Assembly (NCBI GenBank): GCA_900541315.1
Contig: UQJF01000081.1
Location: 1 to 14,794 of the forward strand
Direction: 5' to 3'
DNA: 14,794 nt
DNA from: an uncultured Clostridium sp.
GTDB lineage: Bacteria; Bacillota; Clostridia; Lachnospirales; Lachnospiraceae
This document shows, piece after piece, positions 1 through 6,303 of the stretch. The translations under genes and the position numbers were made by a program. Within the stretch, counting starts at the first letter, position 1, and every line of letters starts with the position of its first letter. The notes beneath the pieces are model-generated. The model was given only the letters and a program-made list of their open reading frames with translations, did not search any database and had not been told where the DNA came from.

Positions 1-93
1 TTTTCTGAATTTTCAGGGTTTTACATACTGTTTAATCTTCAATTATCAAGGTTCTCATTTTGTTGTCAGACTTGTTTGCTGCAACGGTTATTT
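1..93 (-). other. Probable rRNA operon leader (untranslated)
   Basis: No open reading frame is visible here. Read on the minus strand it lies just downstream of two strong promoters. It contains a GAACCTTGATAATTGAA-type stretch (about 54 down to 38) followed by ATTAAACAG, which resembles the boxA/antitermination-like leader and spacer sequences around 16S rRNA genes in clostridia. The 16S gene itself is not in the window, so the identification rests on promoter type and leader resemblance. A leader for another highly expressed stable RNA is the alternative. Confidence 0.45.
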
Positions 94-122
94 ATTATAA
101 CCGGTTGTCTTTCGTTTGTCAA
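94..122 (-). promoter_or_regulatory. Consensus sigma-A promoter, rRNA type (proximal, P2)
   Basis: On the minus strand there is a perfect TTGACA -35 box (117-122), a 17-bp spacer and a perfect TATAAT -10 box (94-99). A run of A and T upstream of the -35 box (about 123-150) looks like an UP element. The promoter points leftward out of the window. A fully consensus, AT-boosted promoter in tandem with another is typical of stable RNA operons in Firmicutes. Confidence 0.8.
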
Positions 123-226
123 CAACTTTTTTAATTTATTTTTTTGTTTCTTTCGAAACATCTGCTGCTCTCTCAAGCGCGAAGATTATATTAGCAAATC
201 TCAAACCGTTTGTCAACAACTTTTTT
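113..226. repeat. 20-bp direct repeat shared by the two tandem promoters
   Basis: The plus-strand sequence cgtttgtcaacaactttttt occurs identically at 113-132 and 207-226, 94 bp apart. Each copy holds the -35 hexamer (on the minus strand) and the beginning of the A-tract of one promoter. This suggests duplication of a promoter module rather than a mobile element. Confidence 0.75.
185..216 (-). promoter_or_regulatory. Strong sigma-A promoter, rRNA type (distal, P1)
   Basis: On the minus strand TTGACA (211-216) is followed after 17 bp by TAATAT (188-193), which overlaps a TATAAT at 185-190. An A/T-rich stretch lies upstream (217-250). The -35 region shares a 20-bp identical block with the proximal promoter, so the two look like duplicated stable-RNA promoters firing leftward. 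Confidence 0.7.
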
Positions 227-280
227 TATTTTTTTAATGTTTTTTTATTTTTAGAAGTTCAAACAATTCAAACAATATTG

Positions 281-307
281 AAAGCGCCTTGAAATCTCAG
301 GGCGCCT
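281..307 (-). terminator. Possible intrinsic terminator of the CotS-like gene
   Basis: On the minus strand, 16 bases after the coat gene stop codon, AGGCGCC pairs with GGCGCTT (7 bp including one G-U). An inner TGA/TCA helix closes a 4-base loop. The following T-run is short and interrupted (TTTCAATATTGTTT), so termination efficiency is uncertain. Confidence 0.5.
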
Positions 308-322
308 CCTGTACACGATCTT

Positions 323-1417
323 CTAAATCATCAATGCTGCTTCCAGCCTGCTCAAAAACCGGCTTCTGGCACTTTCCTGACTCTTCAGGCTTTTCAGCTT
401 GTCGGTGCTCTTAGCCGGTATCCAGGCTTTGTTTGTATTATAATAGAAATTCAACTGTTTCCAGTATTTTTCCGGAAACAGAAACATATAGTAGAGACAT
501 TTTCGCTCCTGCTTATCCATAGGACGGACCCGTTCATAGGAATCCAGCATGGTGATCCCCAGATCACCGTCCCATCCATGTTTTTCCATTACTTTTCGCA
601 TCAGGCGGTACAGATCTTCTGCCTGGACTCCCAGATGCATGCGGTTATATTCAATGATCGCTGTATAGCCATTCCCCATTAATACATGATGCTGGTCCAG
701 GTCACCGTGGCAGAGATAGCCCAGTCTGTCCCCCTGCTTCCTGGCAGAATTTTTCATGTTTTCAACAGGATTTTCCATATTTTCAGCGGCATTTTCAACA
801 GAAAGTTCTGCAGCAGCCAGCTGTTCTGGAGCCCCATTTTCCGGGAACAATCCCTTCATCTGGTTCAGTGCTTCTTTGGCCTGTTCAAAAAAATAGTCAA
901 AGCTGTCCATAACGCACAGTTCAAATTCCGTCTTTCCCCGTTTGCCCCGGATAAAATTTCTGGCCCGCTTCATTTCCTTTACATGGCGCTCCTGCTCTTT
1001 TTCCAGGCTTTCTATAAAGATAGAACCCATATTCCATTCTTCTCTTGGCTGGATCTGGCGCAGCTGCCCATGAAGCATGGCAAGACGGGATATCCCCAGA
1101 CGGATCTCATAATTATCCCTTATATTGCATTCTCTGTCAGGAAAGCATTCTTTCATAATGTAATTAGTCCCGTCTCCTGCTTTGCTTAAAAGGGCACCTT
1201 CCTGATTCCGCACATACCGGTCTACACGCAGGCTTCCTCTGATATCAATGCTTTCTAACACCTGATCTTCAAATTCCAGTCTGCGTACAGTCCCCCTGTA
1301 TTCCCGCAGAAGTTTCAAACCCTTATCTGTTTCGCAGATCCAGGAACCCCGGCCTTTTCTTACAGATAGGACTTCCATTTCATATTGCGCTAAAACCTCC
1401 TGGTATCTTTCATTCAT
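323..1417 (-). CDS. CotS-family spore coat protein (kinase-like fold)
   Basis: A 364-residue protein of the CotS/YutH family, relatives of aminoglycoside phosphotransferases found in spore coats. The kinase-like catalytic loop is seen as HGDLDQHHVLM at residues 237-247, followed by IIEYNRM (254-260) and the family-typical DLYRLMRKVMEKHGWD helix. The usual Asp of the metal-binding IIDF motif is Glu256 here and the loop Asn is replaced by His, so it may be a non-catalytic, structural member. A low-complexity Glu/Asn-rich insert (about 207-225) sits between the lobes. The start is supported by GGGAGG six bases upstream of ATG 1417. It appears monocistronic and is likely expressed during sporulation. 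Family assignment is firm; enzymatic activity is unknown. Confidence 0.85.
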   Translation of the reverse strand: MNERYQEVLAQYEMEVLSVRKGRGSWICETDKGLKLLREYRGTVRRLEFEDQVLESIDIRGSLRVDRYVRNQEGALLSKAGDGTNYIMKECFPDRECNIRDNYEIRLGISRLAMLHGQLRQIQPREEWNMGSIFIESLEKEQERHVKEMKRARNFIRGKRGKTEFELCVMDSFDYFFEQAKEALNQMKGLFPENGAPEQLAAAELSVENAAENMENPVENMKNSARKQGDRLGYLCHGDLDQHHVLMGNGYTAIIEYNRMHLGVQAEDLYRLMRKVMEKHGWDGDLGITMLDSYERVRPMDKQERKCLYYMFLFPEKYWKQLNFYYNTNKAWIPAKSTDKLKSLKSQESARSRFLSRLEAALMI

Positions 1418-1431
1418 TTTTACCCTCCCAC

Positions 1432-1465
1432 AAAAACCGCACCGTTTCAGCGTCCAACTGTGCGG
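1432..1465 (-). terminator. Terminator-like hairpin abutting the CotS ribosome binding site (possible attenuator)
   Basis: On the minus strand CCGCAC (1465-1460) pairs perfectly with GTGCGG (1442-1437). An inner GTT/AAC helix lies beyond a single mismatch, and five T residues (1436-1432) follow directly. The T-run ends only two bases before the GGGAGGG Shine-Dalgarno (1429-1423), so no promoter fits between them and any cotS message must read through it. This is the layout of an attenuator or leader terminator. No obvious antiterminator pairing or known riboswitch was recognised. Confidence 0.55.
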
Positions 1466-1486
1466 CTGTCATTTCACTGCTTTTAC

Positions 1487-1513
1487 AGACTATGTGAAAA
1501 GAGCCATGATTAT
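1487..1513 (-). promoter_or_regulatory. Candidate sporulation-sigma promoter for the CotS-like gene
   Basis: On the minus strand ATA (1513-1511), a 16-bp spacer and CATAGTCT (1494-1487) match the sigma-E pattern (ATA, N16, CATAnnnT) and partly sigma-K. It is placed about 70 bases upstream of the coat gene start and downstream of the trmL terminator. The motif is short, so this is a candidate only, though it fits the expected timing of a coat protein. Confidence 0.35.
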
Positions 1514-1544
1514 GCGAAAGATTTTCGGTCAGAATATCTGCAAG

Positions 1545-1574
1545 AAAAAAGTCCCCCTGTCAATTCAGGGGGAC
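1545..1574 (-). terminator. Strong intrinsic terminator of the lrp-aminotransferase-trmL operon
   Basis: On the minus strand a perfect 9-bp GC-rich stem, GTCCCCCTG / CAGGGGGAC, encloses a 6-base loop and is followed by six T residues (1550-1545). It lies about 94 bases past the trmL stop. A weaker imperfect hairpin (1610-1638) lies between the stop and this terminator. Confidence 0.88.
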
Positions 1575-1667
1575 TGTACACTTACAATGCTGCTTATTTT
1601 GTCATCCATGTCAAAAACGCGCCGGTGACACGTTTGACGGTTGTTTAACGATTGCTTCCGGACTTAT

Positions 1668-2186
1668 TTACTTCTGTTCCCAGCCGTCTTTCCACTTCAT
1701 GTGGTGAAGCTGGCCTTCTAATGCCATTTTTTCAAAATCATTGTGGCGCAGGGCTTCATAGAGCACTACAGCCACGGAATTTGACAGGTTTAAGGACCGG
1801 ATCTCTCCCCACATGGGAATACGGACACAGTGGTCTTCATTTTCCACTAAGATTGATTCCGGGATGCCGGCACTTTCTTTTCCGAACATGAGATAGCAGT
1901 CCGGTTCGTAGTCTACTTCTGAATAGACTTTATGCGCCTTAGTAGTGGCAAAATACATTTTTCCCAGGGCATCCGGATTCTTCTCCAGAAAATCCTGGTA
2001 ATCGCTGTATACATGTACATCCAATTTATCCCAGTAATCCAGCCCGGCTCTTTTTAAGGCTTTTTCATTTAACTTAAAACCCAGAGGCTCGATCAGGTGG
2101 AGTCTGGTATTGGTGGCCACGCAGGTACGGCCGATATTTCCGGTATTAGAGGGCATTTCCGGTTCTAAAAGTACAACATTCATCAT
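1668..2186 (-). CDS. trmL: tRNA (cytidine(34)-2'-O)-methyltransferase TrmL
   Basis: SPOUT-class RNA methyltransferase. The TrmL family uses SAM to methylate the 2'-O of the wobble base 34 in leucine tRNAs. The N-terminal NVVLLEPEMPSNTGNIGR motif, the YLMFGKESAGIP motif and the C-terminal trefoil-knot segment IPMWGEIRSLNLSNSVAVVLYE are all present, and length (about 172 residues) is normal for the family. An in-frame ATG at 2210 also exists inside the end of the aminotransferase gene but has no ribosome binding site. The Met at 2186 (or 2183), directly before the conserved NVVLLEP, is preferred, with GGAAAGG upstream at loose spacing. Last gene of the lrp-aminotransferase-trmL operon. Confidence 0.93.
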   Translation of the reverse strand: MMNVVLLEPEMPSNTGNIGRTCVATNTRLHLIEPLGFKLNEKALKRAGLDYWDKLDVHVYSDYQDFLEKNPDALGKMYFATTKAHKVYSEVDYEPDCYLMFGKESAGIPESILVENEDHCVRIPMWGEIRSLNLSNSVAVVLYEALRHNDFEKMALEGQLHHMKWKDGWEQK

Positions 2187-2190
2187 ATTT

Positions 2191-3363
2191 TTATTCTGCC
2201 TTTCCATCATGGCGCTTTACAAAACGCTCAATACGGCTTAACGCCTCTTTCAGGCTCTTTAAGGAGTAGGCATAGGAAATACGTACAAAGCCTTCTCCGC
2301 AGGCGCCAAAGGCCGTTCCGGGAACTACAGCTACTTTCTCTTCCATCAGAAGTTTAGTAGCAAATTCCTCTGAAGTCATGCCAAAACGGCTGATATTAGG
2401 AAATGTATAGAATGCGCCTAATGGCTCAAAACAGTCGATGCCCATTTCACGGAATGCATTTAATAAAAATCTGCGTCGCTGGTCATAGGACTCACGCATC
2501 ATTTCTACATCCGAATCACCATTTTTCAGTGCAGAAACTGCTGCATACTGGCTGGTGGTAGGTGCACACATGATAGCGTACTGATGGATCTTTAACATCT
2601 GCTTTAAGATTAAGCTTGGTGCTGCCGCATAACCAAGACGCCATCCGGTCATAGCATAAGACTTGGAAAAACCATTGATCAGGACAGTACGTTCTTTCAT
2701 GCCTGGAAATGCTGCAATGGTAGCATGTTTTCTCTGGTAAGTCAGTTCAGAATAAATCTCGTCTGTTACTACAAACAGGTCTTTTTCAATGACGATCTTT
2801 GCGATCTCTTCCAGCTCATGTTTTTCCATAATAGCGCCGGTTGGGTTATTAGGGAATGGAAGGACCAGGATCTTGGTCTTGTCTGTGATCTTTTCCAGCA
2901 GCTTCTCAGGAGTCAGCTTAAACTGGTCTTTTTCCTCCAGTTCAATGATCACCGGAACACCGTCTGCCAGAGTAACGCATGGCAGATAGGAAACATAGCT
3001 TGGCTGTGGGATCAGTACTTCATCTCCCGGATTTAACATGGCACGCATGGCAACATCGATAGCTTCACTTCCACCTACTGTTACCATAACTTCTGTATCC
3101 GGGTCATAAGTTACTTCAAAACGGCGCTTTAAGTAATTGCATATTTCATCCTTTAACTGCTTTAAACCTGCATTGGAAGTATAAAATGTGCGGCCTTTTT
3201 CAAGGGAGTAGATACCTTCTTCCCTGATATGCCAGGGAGTATCAAAGTCCGGCTCGCCTACACCTAAGGAAATAGCGCCTTCCATTTCATTTACAATATC
3301 AAAAAATTTACGGATCCCGGAGGGCGGGATACTTACAATTTTGTCAGATAAGGGGTTTCTCAT
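2191..3363 (-). CDS. PLP-dependent class I/II aminotransferase
   Basis: A 390-residue fold-type I aminotransferase transferring amino groups between an amino acid and a 2-oxo acid. Visible residues are the PLP lysine Lys234 in FSKSYAMTGWRLGY, Asn173 in FPNNPTG, Asp201 in TDEIY, Arg242, and the substrate-carboxylate arginine in the C-terminal FVRISYA. It resembles the PatA/AspC-like subgroup; the exact substrate (aspartate, aromatic, lysine-derived or other) cannot be read from the sequence. The ATG overlaps the stop of the upstream Lrp regulator by 4 bases (ATGA) and has only a weak ribosome binding site, suggesting translational coupling. The regulator probably controls it in response to an amino acid. 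Confidence 0.92.
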   Translation of the reverse strand: MRNPLSDKIVSIPPSGIRKFFDIVNEMEGAISLGVGEPDFDTPWHIREEGIYSLEKGRTFYTSNAGLKQLKDEICNYLKRRFEVTYDPDTEVMVTVGGSEAIDVAMRAMLNPGDEVLIPQPSYVSYLPCVTLADGVPVIIELEEKDQFKLTPEKLLEKITDKTKILVLPFPNNPTGAIMEKHELEEIAKIVIEKDLFVVTDEIYSELTYQRKHATIAAFPGMKERTVLINGFSKSYAMTGWRLGYAAAPSLILKQMLKIHQYAIMCAPTTSQYAAVSALKNGDSDVEMMRESYDQRRRFLLNAFREMGIDCFEPLGAFYTFPNISRFGMTSEEFATKLLMEEKVAVVPGTAFGACGEGFVRISYAYSLKSLKEALSRIERFVKRHDGKAE

Positions 3364-3842
3364 GGTGTGATCAGCATCCTTTCATCCTGGACCGGCTCGC
3401 TGATAATGGTGCCGTGATCCTTATATTTTTTCAATACAAAGTGAGTTGCTGTACTTAATACTGACTCCATAGGAGCTAATTTGTCAGATACAAACTGTGC
3501 TACCTGGCGCATGGTCTTTCCCTCGATAAATACGGTAAAATCAAAAGATCCGCTCATCAGGTATACAGCGTTAACTTCATTATACTGGTAAATACGCTCT
3601 GCGATCTTATCAAAGCCCATACCTCTCTGAGGAGTTACTTTTACTTCGATCAGAGCTACTACTTTTTCTTCGCTGGTGTTATCCCAATTAATGAGAGTGT
3701 GGTATCCGCAGATAATGTGTTCTTTTTCCATCTCGGCGATCTCATTGGCCACTGCGATCTCACTTTCACCAAGTAATACCGCCAGGTCTTTTATATCGAT
3801 CCTGCTGTTTTTTTCGATCACCGCCAGAATTTTTTCTCTCAT
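3360..3842 (-). CDS. Lrp/AsnC-family transcriptional regulator
   Basis: A 160-residue feast/famine regulator. The N-terminal winged helix-turn-helix (about 1-55, with IDIKDLAVLLGESEIAVANEI) is followed by the RAM/AsnC ligand-binding domain (about 65-145, with VYLMSGSFDFTVFIEG). Such proteins form dimers and octamers, bind amino acids and often control their own operon. The ATG at 3842 is chosen because GGAGGAAG lies 5-13 bases upstream. A longer form starting at 3869 would read through this ribosome binding site. First gene of the operon with the aminotransferase, which it overlaps by 4 bases, and trmL. Confidence 0.92.
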   Translation of the reverse strand: MREKILAVIEKNSRIDIKDLAVLLGESEIAVANEIAEMEKEHIICGYHTLINWDNTSEEKVVALIEVKVTPQRGMGFDKIAERIYQYNEVNAVYLMSGSFDFTVFIEGKTMRQVAQFVSDKLAPMESVLSTATHFVLKKYKDHGTIISEPVQDERMLITP

Positions 3843-3887
3843 GATAACTTCCTCCAATATTAAAATCATATATTCTTATATGGTATT

Positions 3888-3903
3888 GCCGCTGTAAAGC
3901 GGC
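3888..3903. other. Small GC-rich hairpin in the lrp upstream region
   Basis: GCCGCT and AGCGGC form a perfect 6-bp stem with a 4-base loop, midway in the 107-bp gap between the AIR-synthase-like stop (3950) and the lrp start (3842). No T-run follows on either strand, so it is a weak terminator at best. It could be an operator or leader structure. Confidence 0.35.
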
Positions 3904-3949
3904 ATATATGACGCCTTCGACCTGTATGCCAAGCCTGTTTATCCGGCTG

Positions 3950-4543
3950 TTATCCAATACGGGTCAGTTCATCGGCTCTTGGCCGTTCCAGATATCCGGC
4001 TGTTTCCTCTCCGTGGCGTATCACCCGGGCAATTCCCTTTTCTGCACTGCCTATCACTGCTGCCGGGATTCCCCGTGCACTGAGGCTTCGCACCATCTGG
4101 CCGCCTCTGTCGCAGGCTAAGATCACGCAGTTTTCACTGAAAAGGCGATATGGATTGACCTCAAACATCTCACATACTTCAACTACTGCCTGCTTCATAG
4201 GGATCATTCGCAGATCAATATCTACGCCTACGTTGAAAATGCCGGATAAATTCCAGACAGCTGTGAGAATGCCGCCTTCTTTCGCGTATTCCCAGGCTGT
4301 AACTGGACAATCTTTCTGTTTTAATTCATTTTCAAGCCACTCTTTTACATTGTAGCTGTCTTCCTTTTCCAGACATCTGAGAAAAGAAGGTGCAAAACGG
4401 CCTTCCAGTTTTTCCTTTTTTTTCTGGAAAATGAGTCTGGCTCCGGCCATACCGGCATATCCGGCCACTACCAGATCCTGACCTGGCTTTATAAAGCCAT
4501 CTCGTTTTTCAAATCCGCCCGGACCCTGTCCTGCTGTTCTCAT
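3950..4543 (-). CDS. Free-standing AIR-synthase-related C-terminal domain protein (HypE/PurM-like half)
   Basis: A 197-residue protein matching only the C-terminal domain of the PurM/HypE/SelD/ThiL superfamily. It shows GQDLVVAGYAGMAGARLI at the start of the domain, an AKEGGILTAVWNLS segment (about 87-100) corresponding to the DVTEGGVxGALWE motif, GVDIDLRMIPM, and a final YLERPRADEL. The N-terminal half that normally carries the ATP-binding and dimer face is absent. Upstream codons belong to VanW, so it is not a mis-called start. Its ATG overlaps the vanW stop (ATGA, 4540-4543) and AGGAGG lies 7 bases ahead, so it is translated from the vanW message. The DVTEGG aspartate appears as Lys88. Function unknown. 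Confidence 0.8.
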   Translation of the reverse strand: MRTAGQGPGGFEKRDGFIKPGQDLVVAGYAGMAGARLIFQKKKEKLEGRFAPSFLRCLEKEDSYNVKEWLENELKQKDCPVTAWEYAKEGGILTAVWNLSGIFNVGVDIDLRMIPMKQAVVEVCEMFEVNPYRLFSENCVILACDRGGQMVRSLSARGIPAAVIGSAEKGIARVIRHGEETAGYLERPRADELTRIG

Positions 4544-6117
4544 GGATTTTCCTCCTGTGCGGGACTGGCCGGGCTTTCCGCACCAGCATTTCCCCCCGCA
4601 GGCTGTGCTGCAGTGGTAGGAACAACTCCCGGTCCACCATTTTCTCCTGTAACCGCCTCATGTGCCGTCTCTGTCTGAGCTGGTTCTGTCTGAGCTGGTT
4701 CAGGCGTATTATTCTCTCCTGTTTCAGGTGTAGTGGCTGGTGCTTGCGGCTCTGGCGCCGGTACAGGTGCTGCCTGAGCTGGTCCTACACGGTAAATGGC
4801 CTTGGAAGCATTGTAGGTATCCTCATTTAGAAGAGTACGTTCCTGCTCCACTCCATCCACAGTCACTACCTTCCATAGTCTGGATCTATAGCCGGTATGT
4901 GCTGACTGTACCTTCACCTTAGCACCTGGCGCAAGGCTATTGTCCGTGATCATCTGGGGTTCTCCCGGATTGGTGGTCCCCACAGTCTCTGAAACATATT
5001 CTACCTGCCGGCCAGAAGGTCTGGTATCTTTTCCATAAATGGTAAAGATCAGTTTCTTTCCCGATGTATATCCTTCGATATATACAGGTGTGCTGTAATT
5101 ATTCTTAATTTTAATATCTTTATAAGTGCCTGCAATAGCAGCATCCATTGACGGCTTTACATAGGTTACGATCATAGAATGGTTCTGTCTCTGAACAATC
5201 TCCATTTCCGCCTGCAGTGCTGCATCATACAATGTAGTAGCGATCTGGCAGACACCGCCGCCAATACTGTCCACTACCTGGCCATTTTCATAGGCTGCAG
5301 CTGTCTTATAACCATTTTCGATGGTAAACGGCTGTAAACATTCATAACCGGATAGCACCTCACCAGGCATAAGCACACGTCCATTGATTTTTCCCGCACC
5401 AACTGCAAGATTAGTGGAACGTGCCGCGCCGCTGCTGGAAAAGTCGGTGGTACAGGTTCCTAAAACATCTTCTATGGTCTTAAGGTCATCGGAAGTGATC
5501 TTCGGCTGTTCTTCTTTGATCACTGCCTGGACAGAAATCTCACCTATAGAGTCTTTTAATCCCTCAAAAGCGGTATTTAAAGCGGAAGCCGTGGCATCTG
5601 CATCCACGACTTTTCCTAAAACAGACTCTGTGATCACAAATGCGCCGTTTTCTCTGCGGATAGACGCATCCTGAGGCTGTGCCAGTACTCCGTCGCAATG
5701 GGTATCTACAAAAGCCCTTATCTTATCTGGATCCGCTGCTGTCTGGACCGTAACATCCACCGGTGTCTTTTCCAGATCCTTTTTGTTCATATATTGACGG
5801 ATCAGGCTTCCACCTACATAGCTTTTTAACTCTTTTTCGGCTTCTTCCTGATTGCTCCAGTGAATACCCAGTTCCCCGGCTGTGGTTTCTGCTTTTTTAT
5901 CTTCAATAGTTAAGGCTACAGACACATCCGCCTGTTTTTTCACTTTTTCTTCTGCTGTATGCAGGGCATCTTCCCATGTTTTTCCAGCCAGACTTTCCCC
6001 GTCTGTACTGATACCTTCCGGAAATACCGGCGCCGCACATACGGTCATGGGAAGCACCCATAAAGCCCCGGCAGCCAGTGCTGCAAAAAGACCTGCTTTC
6101 AATGTCTTGTTTCCCAT
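4540..6117 (-). CDS. Secreted VanW-family protein with peptidoglycan-binding-like and G5 domains
   Basis: A 525-residue exported protein. Residues 1-29 form a Sec signal peptide (short Lys-containing N-region, Ala/Leu-rich core, VCAA near the end). Then come a PG_binding_4-like region (about 65-125), the VanW core (about 220-350, with IGGGVCQIATTLYDAAL at 285-301), a G5-like domain (about 370-445), and a Pro/Glu/Thr/Ala-rich tail (about 445-525) with a TEPAQ repeat. VanW proteins are associated with the cell wall; their reaction is not established and this does not imply vancomycin resistance. ATG 6117 is chosen because AGGAG sits 5 bases ahead and it begins the signal peptide. The ATG at 6162 lacks a ribosome binding site. 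Confidence 0.9.
   Translation of the reverse strand: MGNKTLKAGLFAALAAGALWVLPMTVCAAPVFPEGISTDGESLAGKTWEDALHTAEEKVKKQADVSVALTIEDKKAETTAGELGIHWSNQEEAEKELKSYVGGSLIRQYMNKKDLEKTPVDVTVQTAADPDKIRAFVDTHCDGVLAQPQDASIRRENGAFVITESVLGKVVDADATASALNTAFEGLKDSIGEISVQAVIKEEQPKITSDDLKTIEDVLGTCTTDFSSSGAARSTNLAVGAGKINGRVLMPGEVLSGYECLQPFTIENGYKTAAAYENGQVVDSIGGGVCQIATTLYDAALQAEMEIVQRQNHSMIVTYVKPSMDAAIAGTYKDIKIKNNYSTPVYIEGYTSGKKLIFTIYGKDTRPSGRQVEYVSETVGTTNPGEPQMITDNSLAPGAKVKVQSAHTGYRSRLWKVVTVDGVEQERTLLNEDTYNASKAIYRVGPAQAAPVPAPEPQAPATTPETGENNTPEPAQTEPAQTETAHEAVTGENGGPGVVPTTAAQPAGGNAGAESPASPAQEENP
4670..4699. repeat. 15-bp exact tandem repeat in the VanW tail
   Basis: The 15-bp unit tctgtctgagctggt occurs twice head to tail (4670-4684, 4685-4699). 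It encodes a repeated TEPAQ-type pentapeptide in the low-complexity C-terminal tail. Being in frame, copy-number change would alter tail length without a frameshift. Confidence 0.7.
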
Positions 6118-6183
6118 AAATTCTCCTAAATTCTTCTGATCCCTGATCGGGTCTTCTGCCATTTTATTTAGTTCAACATTTAA

Positions 6184-6294
6184 TTAGTACATCAATGCGC
6201 TCAGCGCCATTGGCACGATCATGGCAAGTACCAGGATCACAACAATAACAGTAGAAATGATCTTCTTTACTTTAGGGTCTCTCATATTTAACAT
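6184..6294 (-). CDS. 36-residue single-pass membrane peptide
   Basis: A short gene translating to MLNMRDPKVKKI followed by a hydrophobic helix (about residues 13-35: IISTVIVVILVLAMIVPMAL and on) ending SALMY. The N-terminus is basic and probably cytosolic, giving one membrane span with almost nothing outside. A very good ribosome binding site, GAGGTG, lies 5 bases ahead of the ATG and overlaps the exonuclease stop codon (6304-6306), and vanW begins 67 bases after its stop. The layout resembles Prli42/DUF4044-type miniproteins of Firmicutes, but length and sequence alone do not prove that relationship. Its position within a packed operon and its strong ribosome binding site support a real gene. 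Confidence 0.72.
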   Translation of the reverse strand: MLNMRDPKVKKIISTVIVVILVLAMIVPMALSALMY

Positions 6295-6303
6295 TTTATC
6301 ACC

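Noticed and set aside
686..1189. Plus-strand open frame of 167 codons
   Set aside because: Lies wholly antisense to the CotS-like gene, has no ribosome binding site and shows no recognisable domain.
1432..1513. T-box or known riboswitch ahead of the CotS-like gene
   Set aside because: The leader is under about 100 bases and no T-box (AGGGTGGNACCGCG-like) or other known aptamer core was recognised.
1460..1648. Plus-strand 62-codon frame in the gap between the coat gene and trmL
   Set aside because: It reads through the trmL operon terminator stem and lacks a ribosome binding site; the region is explained by hairpins and a leader.
4540..6117. Vancomycin resistance gene
   Set aside because: VanW-family proteins are widespread in clostridia, and no vanH, vanA, vanX or two-component genes are present; the name does not imply resistance.
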